From Porticoccaceae bacterium (GTDB lineage: Bacteria > Pseudomonadota > Gammaproteobacteria > Pseudomonadales > Porticoccaceae), in the NCBI GenBank assembly GCA_002691825.1, contig NZIZ01000021.1, positions 44,632 to 83,348 of the forward strand: 38,717 bases of DNA, given 5' to 3'. A program made the translations under genes and the position numbers. A model generated the notes under the pieces. It saw only the letters and a program-made list of their open reading frames with translations. It searched no databases and was not told where the DNA came from. Positions within the stretch are counted from its first letter, which is position 1, and each line of letters begins with the position of its first letter. Positions 35,310-38,717 of the stretch are shown here, piece by piece.

Positions 35310-36176
35310 ATGACAAAATTAGTAACACCATTACTAGTGAAAGAGCTTCGAGAACGTACTGGATTGGGTATGATGGAGTGCAAACGTGCGCTGGTGGCGT
35401 CAAATGGTGATATCGATGACGCAATTGCATCCTTACGGAAGTCAAGTGGTCTTAAAGCAGCAAAAAAAGCTTCGAGAACAGCTGCTGATGGTTCAGTCGG
35501 AGTTGTCAGTTCGGGTGATTTTGGCGTAATTATAGAGGTAAATAGTGAGACTGACTTCGTTGCTCGCGATGATAATTTCCAAGAATTTGTTAAGGTTGTT
35601 CTTGAAACAGCTTATGATACTAGAGAAACTGACGTTGATGCGCTGTTAGCCAATAGTAATTTAGAGTCGAAGCGGAACGTTTTAATTCAGAAGATTGGTG
35701 AAAATATTCTTCTTAGACGCGTGAAGTCAATAAAGGCCCCAGTGGTCGGTTCCTACCTGCATAGTAATCGTCGTATAGGGGTTGTAGTGGGATTAACCGA
35801 TGGTAGTTCTGAACTTGCGCGCCAAGTAGCTATGCATGTTGCTGCAGTTAATCCCGCGGTTGTTAGATCGGATGAAATGTCGGAATCTGTCCTTTCAGCT
35901 GAGAAAGATATTTATTTGGCACAAGCGCGAAATAGTGGTAAGCCCGAAGAAATTGTGCAAAAGATGGTTGCGGGAAGAGTCGCCAAATTTTTGAAAGAAA
36001 GTAGTCTCATTGACCAGCCTTTTGTTAAAGATCCAGAAAAAACAATTGGTCAGTTGGTAGCGGAAGCAAATGCAGAAGTCACTTCATTTACTCGTTTTGA
36101 AGTTGGAGAGGGAATTTCGAAACAAAAGGTGGATTTCGCGGCAGAGGTTGCGGCACAAGTTGAGAGTGTTGGCTAA
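35310..36176 (+). CDS. tsf: Elongation factor Ts
   Basis: EF-Ts recharges EF-Tu with GTP. The 288-aa sequence shows the N-terminal UBA-like motif 'LVKELRERTGLGMMECKRALVASNGDIDDAIASLRKSSG', then 'SETDFVARDDNF' (81-88, where E. coli has TDFVAKDAGF), the two core subdomains, 'RQVAMHVAAVNP' and 'FLKESSLIDQPFVKDPEKTIGQLV' near the end. The ORF track starts at 35274 inside the terminator; the true ATG is at 35310, 7 bases after GGGAGG. Length is close to the usual 283 aa. Confidence 0.96.
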   Translation: MTKLVTPLLVKELRERTGLGMMECKRALVASNGDIDDAIASLRKSSGLKAAKKASRTAADGSVGVVSSGDFGVIIEVNSETDFVARDDNFQEFVKVVLETAYDTRETDVDALLANSNLESKRNVLIQKIGENILLRRVKSIKAPVVGSYLHSNRRIGVVVGLTDGSSELARQVAMHVAAVNPAVVRSDEMSESVLSAEKDIYLAQARNSGKPEEIVQKMVAGRVAKFLKESSLIDQPFVKDPEKTIGQLVAEANAEVTSFTRFEVGEGISKQKVDFAAEVAAQVESVG

Positions 36177-36189
36177 TTGAATAAGAGAT

Positions 36190-36927
36190 TTGCGTGTGCA
36201 AAAACATAATAGTAGTAAAAACTATCAAAAGATCTTATTAAAAGTCAGTGGAGAGGCTTTGATGGGTCCAGAGGGGTTTGGGATCGATCCTAAAATTCTT
36301 GATACAATGGCGCTTGAGATAGGACAGCTTGTGGGAATAGGTGTGCAAGTTGGACTTGTTATAGGTGGCGGCAACCTGTTTAGGGGAGCGGCATTGAGTG
36401 CCGCTGGAATGGAGAGGGTTACGGGCGATCATATGGGCATGTTGGCTACCGTGATGAATGCATTAGCGATGCGCGATGCGTTAGAGCGGACCAATATTGC
36501 TTCTCATGTTATGTCCTCAATACAAATGAGCGGCGTGGTAGAGCATTATGATAGGCGTCGGGCAATGAGGTACATCAAAGACGGAGACGTAGTGATTTTT
36601 GCGGCCGGCACTGGGAATCCATTTTTCACAACCGATTCGGCTGCTTGCTTGAGAGGAATTGAGATAGGTGCGGATGTAGTTTTGAAAGCGACTCGTGTCG
36701 ACGGAGTTTACTCTGCAGATCCACTTTTGGATAAAACCGCCATCCTCTATCATCAGCTAACATACGACGAAGTGCTTGACAAAAAGCTTCGAGTTATGGA
36801 TCTTACTGCAATATGTCTGTGTCGAGAACATGGTATGCCTCTGCGGGTTTTTCGTATGGGAAAGCCAGGGGCATTGCTTAACTTAGTTATGGGCGGCAAT
36901 GTTGGAACGCTCATTGAAGAAGGTTGA
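36190..36927 (+). CDS. pyrH: UMP kinase
   Basis: The 245-aa kinase of the amino-acid-kinase fold makes UDP from UMP. Signatures include '[27 protein letters not shown]', '[16 protein letters not shown]', '[21 protein letters not shown]', '[42 protein letters not shown]' and '[22 protein letters not shown]'. The start is uncertain: TTG at 36190 or GTG at 36196 both precede the conserved part and the ribosome site is weak (TAAGAGA). It follows tsf by 13 bases and precedes frr by 6, so it is in one operon. Confidence 0.95.
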   Translation: MRVQKHNSSKNYQKILLKVSGEALMGPEGFGIDPKILDTMALEIGQLVGIGVQVGLVIGGGNLFRGAALSAAGMERVTGDHMGMLATVMNALAMRDALERTNIASHVMSSIQMSGVVEHYDRRRAMRYIKDGDVVIFAAGTGNPFFTTDSAACLRGIEIGADVVLKATRVDGVYSADPLLDKTAILYHQLTYDEVLDKKLRVMDLTAICLCREHGMPLRVFRMGKPGALLNLVMGGNVGTLIEEG

Positions 36928-36933
36928 GTTATT

Positions 36934-37491
36934 GTGACTAAAACTCTAGAGGACGAGGCAACTAGCCGTATGGTGAAAGCGTTAGAGGCTTTAGTAATGT
37001 CATTTAGTAGGATTCGCACCGGCCGAGCTCATCCAAAATTATTAGACGGCATCAGCTTAGACTGTTATGGAACTGAAACTCCGCTGTCTCATGCGTCTTC
37101 GATATCAGTCGAGGATGCCCGAACTCTATCGGTGACCCCATGGGATCGAAGTTTAGTTCCTGAGATTGAGAAAGCTATTATGCGGTCCAATTTAGGACTT
37201 AATCCATCCACATCTGGGTCGGTCATTAGAATTCCGTTACCCGCCTTGACAGAGGAAACTCGTAAAATATTCACGAAACAGGCGAAATCCGAAGCTGAAC
37301 AAAGCAGAGTTTCAATTAGGAATATTCGAAGAGATATTATTTCAAAGTTTAGAACACTCCAAAAAGCTGCTGAAATCACTGAAGATGAAGTTAGGAAAGG
37401 GCAGGATGAAGTTCAGAAAATTACTGATTTGCATATTTCAAAAGTTGAACAATTATTGGTTTCCAAAGAACGAGATCTGATGGAAATATAG
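36934..37491 (+). CDS. frr: Ribosome recycling factor
   Basis: RRF splits the post-termination ribosome together with EF-G. At 185 aa it has exactly the E. coli length. It shows 'EALVMSFSRIRTGRAHPKLLDGISLDCYGTETPLSHASSISVEDARTLSVTPWDRSLVPEIEKAIMRSNLGLNPSTSGSVIRIPLPALTEETRK' and a helical C-terminus. The start is a GTG with the ribosome site overlapping the pyrH end (GAAGGTTGAG). The gap to pyrH is 6 bases and to uppS 20 bases. Confidence 0.96.
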   Translation: MTKTLEDEATSRMVKALEALVMSFSRIRTGRAHPKLLDGISLDCYGTETPLSHASSISVEDARTLSVTPWDRSLVPEIEKAIMRSNLGLNPSTSGSVIRIPLPALTEETRKIFTKQAKSEAEQSRVSIRNIRRDIISKFRTLQKAAEITEDEVRKGQDEVQKITDLHISKVEQLLVSKERDLMEI

Positions 37492-37511
37492 AGCCTCAAA
37501 GGTTTAAATTT

Positions 37512-38285
37512 ATGAAGTTAAATCAGTCGCAGGAATCGAAGTACCCACTGCGTCATTTAGCGATTATAATGGATGGTAATAATCGCTGGGCTAGCGATAA
37601 CGGGCTTGACTCGCTTGAAGGGCACACCGCTGGAGTCGAGCGTATAAGAGATATCTTAAGAGCCTCAAAAAAACAGGGTATCGAGATTGTAAGTCTCTTT
37701 GCATTTTCAAGTGAAAATTGGTTTAGGCCAAATCACGAAGTGTCGGGGTTGATGTCACTCTTTTCTCATTATTTAAAGAGAGAAGCACCGTTACTACGCG
37801 ATGATGGCGTCAGACTTACAGTGGTGGGGAATAAATCAAATTTTGATAGTAGCTTGTGTGAATTAATTGCTGAGGCGGAGAAGATTACAATAGATGGCAC
37901 TTTAAGGTTAATTCTTTGTGTTGATTATGGAGGTCGATGGGACATCACAGAAGCCGCGCGGATTGTAGCGAATCAGGTAAATGAAGGCAGGTTGCGTTTA
38001 GAGGATATTACAGAGTCAACCATTGCCAATAATCTGCAAATGAAGGAAATTTCTGATCCCGATTTATGTATTCGCACGGGTGGTGAGGAGCGGATAAGTA
38101 ATTTTCTTCTTTGGCAGTTGGCCTATACGGAATTTTTAGTGAGTGATCAATATTGGCCAGATTTCGGAGAAGATGAACTAGATCAAGCGGTAGCGGAATA
38201 TTATTCCCGAAAACGTCGTTTTGGGAGGCGTAAAGCTGAGAAGCTCACTGAAAGGGAAGTTGAGTCATTTTATGTTGAGACATAG
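37512..38285 (+). CDS. uppS: Undecaprenyl diphosphate synthase
   Basis: The 257-aa cis-prenyltransferase makes the C55 carrier for peptidoglycan. The catalytic Asp is D21 in 'HLAIIMDGNNRWA', followed by 'GHTAGVERIRDIL', 'LFAFSSENWFRPNHEVSGLM' and the C-terminal 'DLCIRTGGEERISNFLLWQLAYTEFLVSDQYWPDF'. All motif residues needed for isoprenyl diphosphate binding are present. Its last codons overlap the start of cdsA (ATG at 38272, 14 bases before the uppS end), a usual arrangement for this pair. Confidence 0.95.
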   Translation: MKLNQSQESKYPLRHLAIIMDGNNRWASDNGLDSLEGHTAGVERIRDILRASKKQGIEIVSLFAFSSENWFRPNHEVSGLMSLFSHYLKREAPLLRDDGVRLTVVGNKSNFDSSLCELIAEAEKITIDGTLRLILCVDYGGRWDITEAARIVANQVNEGRLRLEDITESTIANNLQMKEISDPDLCIRTGGEERISNFLLWQLAYTEFLVSDQYWPDFGEDELDQAVAEYYSRKRRFGRRKAEKLTEREVESFYVET

Positions 38286-38717
38286 GGTGCTCACCGCGCT
38301 AGTGCTTTTCGCGCTATTCTCCACAAGTTTGTATTTTCTATCGCATAACTACTTTGCCGGTCTACTCGTCCCTATTATGATGTTGGCTGGATGGGAATGG
38401 ATAAGGTTAACTGGGGTCACTTCACCAATAATGGTGACATTACTTTTGGTAATTCAGTTTATAGGACTATCGGTGACAGGGGCACTAGTGAATTTCTTTG
38501 GTGATATCAATTTAGTTATAAGTCAAAAAATTTTGCTATTTAGCAGCTTGTTTTGGTTCTTTAATATGCTGATTTTGAATGGTTATCCGCACTCATCGTT
38601 GGTGCTTTCATATAGATATTCATGGGCCGTTATCGGGCTACTACTTCTTTGTTTTGCTTGGCTTGCCATAATTTGTATTTTAGCTTTACCAAATGGAAAA
38701 GAGCTACTTTTATTAGG
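38272..38717 (+). CDS. cdsA: Phosphatidate cytidylyltransferase, N-terminal part (runs off the window)
   Basis: The ORF opens at ATG 38272 in a different frame from uppS and stays open to the window end (148 codons). It reads 'MLRHRVLTALVLFALFSTSLYFLSHNYFAGLLVPIMMLAGWEWIRLTGV', the typical CdsA start with the 'GWEW' signature, followed by several hydrophobic helices. CdsA makes CDP-diacylglycerol from phosphatidate and CTP in the inner membrane. The C-terminal catalytic signature is outside the window. It was not listed in the ORF track. Confidence 0.88.
   Translation, partial: MLRHRVLTALVLFALFSTSLYFLSHNYFAGLLVPIMMLAGWEWIRLTGVTSPIMVTLLLVIQFIGLSVTGALVNFFGDINLVISQKILLFSSLFWFFNMLILNGYPHSSLVLSYRYSWAVIGLLLLCFAWLAIICILALPNGKELLLL

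Noticed and set aside
1-38717. tRNA, rRNA, CRISPR array, transposase or phage genes
   Set aside because: Looked for on both strands; no cloverleaf, repeat-spacer array, transposase motif or phage gene was recognised.

Overview
The window reads as a moderately AT-rich gammaproteobacterial chromosome. The gene order glnD / map / rpsB / tsf / pyrH / frr / uppS / cdsA, with dapD, an ArsC/Spx-type protein and dapC alongside, is the arrangement known from Pseudomonas-like gammaproteobacteria. No rRNA, tRNA, CRISPR array or intact insertion sequence was seen. Intact housekeeping genes stand next to long stretches of recognisable but broken catabolic genes. This suggests a lineage undergoing genome erosion, such as a recent host associate; that lifestyle is an inference and is not shown by the sequence.

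Layout. (1) 1-3.2 kb: imuA with a near-consensus LexA box, a decayed ORF, an SCP2 protein, a NYN-domain protein and a broken short-chain dehydrogenase (SDR). (2) 3.4-9.4 kb: a large MFS-acyltransferase-acyl-ACP ligase fusion (LplT/Aas type), an enoyl-CoA hydratase of AtuE-like type behind a hairpin-rich leader, a nested palindromic structure at 8310-8384, an unassigned ORF and a glutathione S-transferase. (3) 9.4-14.5 kb: a destroyed type-B carboxylesterase, a two-gene acyl-CoA dehydrogenase of the PimC/PimD kind and a nitronate monooxygenase-like protein. (4) 14.5-19.4 kb: a Bax-inhibitor-1-like membrane protein with two small membrane proteins, a gene-poor stretch, and a second type-B carboxylesterase broken by one extra A in an A10 run and lacking two likely triad residues. 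(5) 19.4-27.1 kb: an XRE/MmyB-like regulator divergent from maoC - MFE-2-type SDR - thiolase, followed by a decayed SDR, about 1.2 kb of unassignable decayed sequence, an alpha/beta hydrolase and about 0.9 kb of non-coding or decayed DNA. (6) 27.2 kb to the end: dapD, an ArsC-family gene, nth, dapC, glnD and map on the minus strand, and rpsB-tsf-pyrH-frr-uppS-cdsA on the plus strand.

How the genes fit together. The acyl-CoA dehydrogenase pair, the MaoC hydratase, the MFE-2-like dehydrogenase and the thiolase could supply all four chemical steps of a beta-oxidation turn running through the (R)-3-hydroxyacyl-CoA, as in peroxisomal MFE-2 systems. The divergent MmyB-like regulator belongs to a family linked to fatty-acyl ligands. 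The SCP2 protein, Aas fusion, enoyl-CoA hydratase and esterase remnants also point to lipid or terpenoid metabolism. The right end makes lysine/DAP, senses nitrogen (GlnD), and supplies translation factors, UMP kinase, undecaprenyl diphosphate and CDP-diacylglycerol.

I see no clear new defence or mobile system. The most notable items are the hairpin elements at 7236-7317, 8310-8384 and 14586-14631, the A10-tract frameshift in the second esterase, the (R)-beta-oxidation module with its own regulator, and the contrast between decayed accessory genes and the intact core operons.
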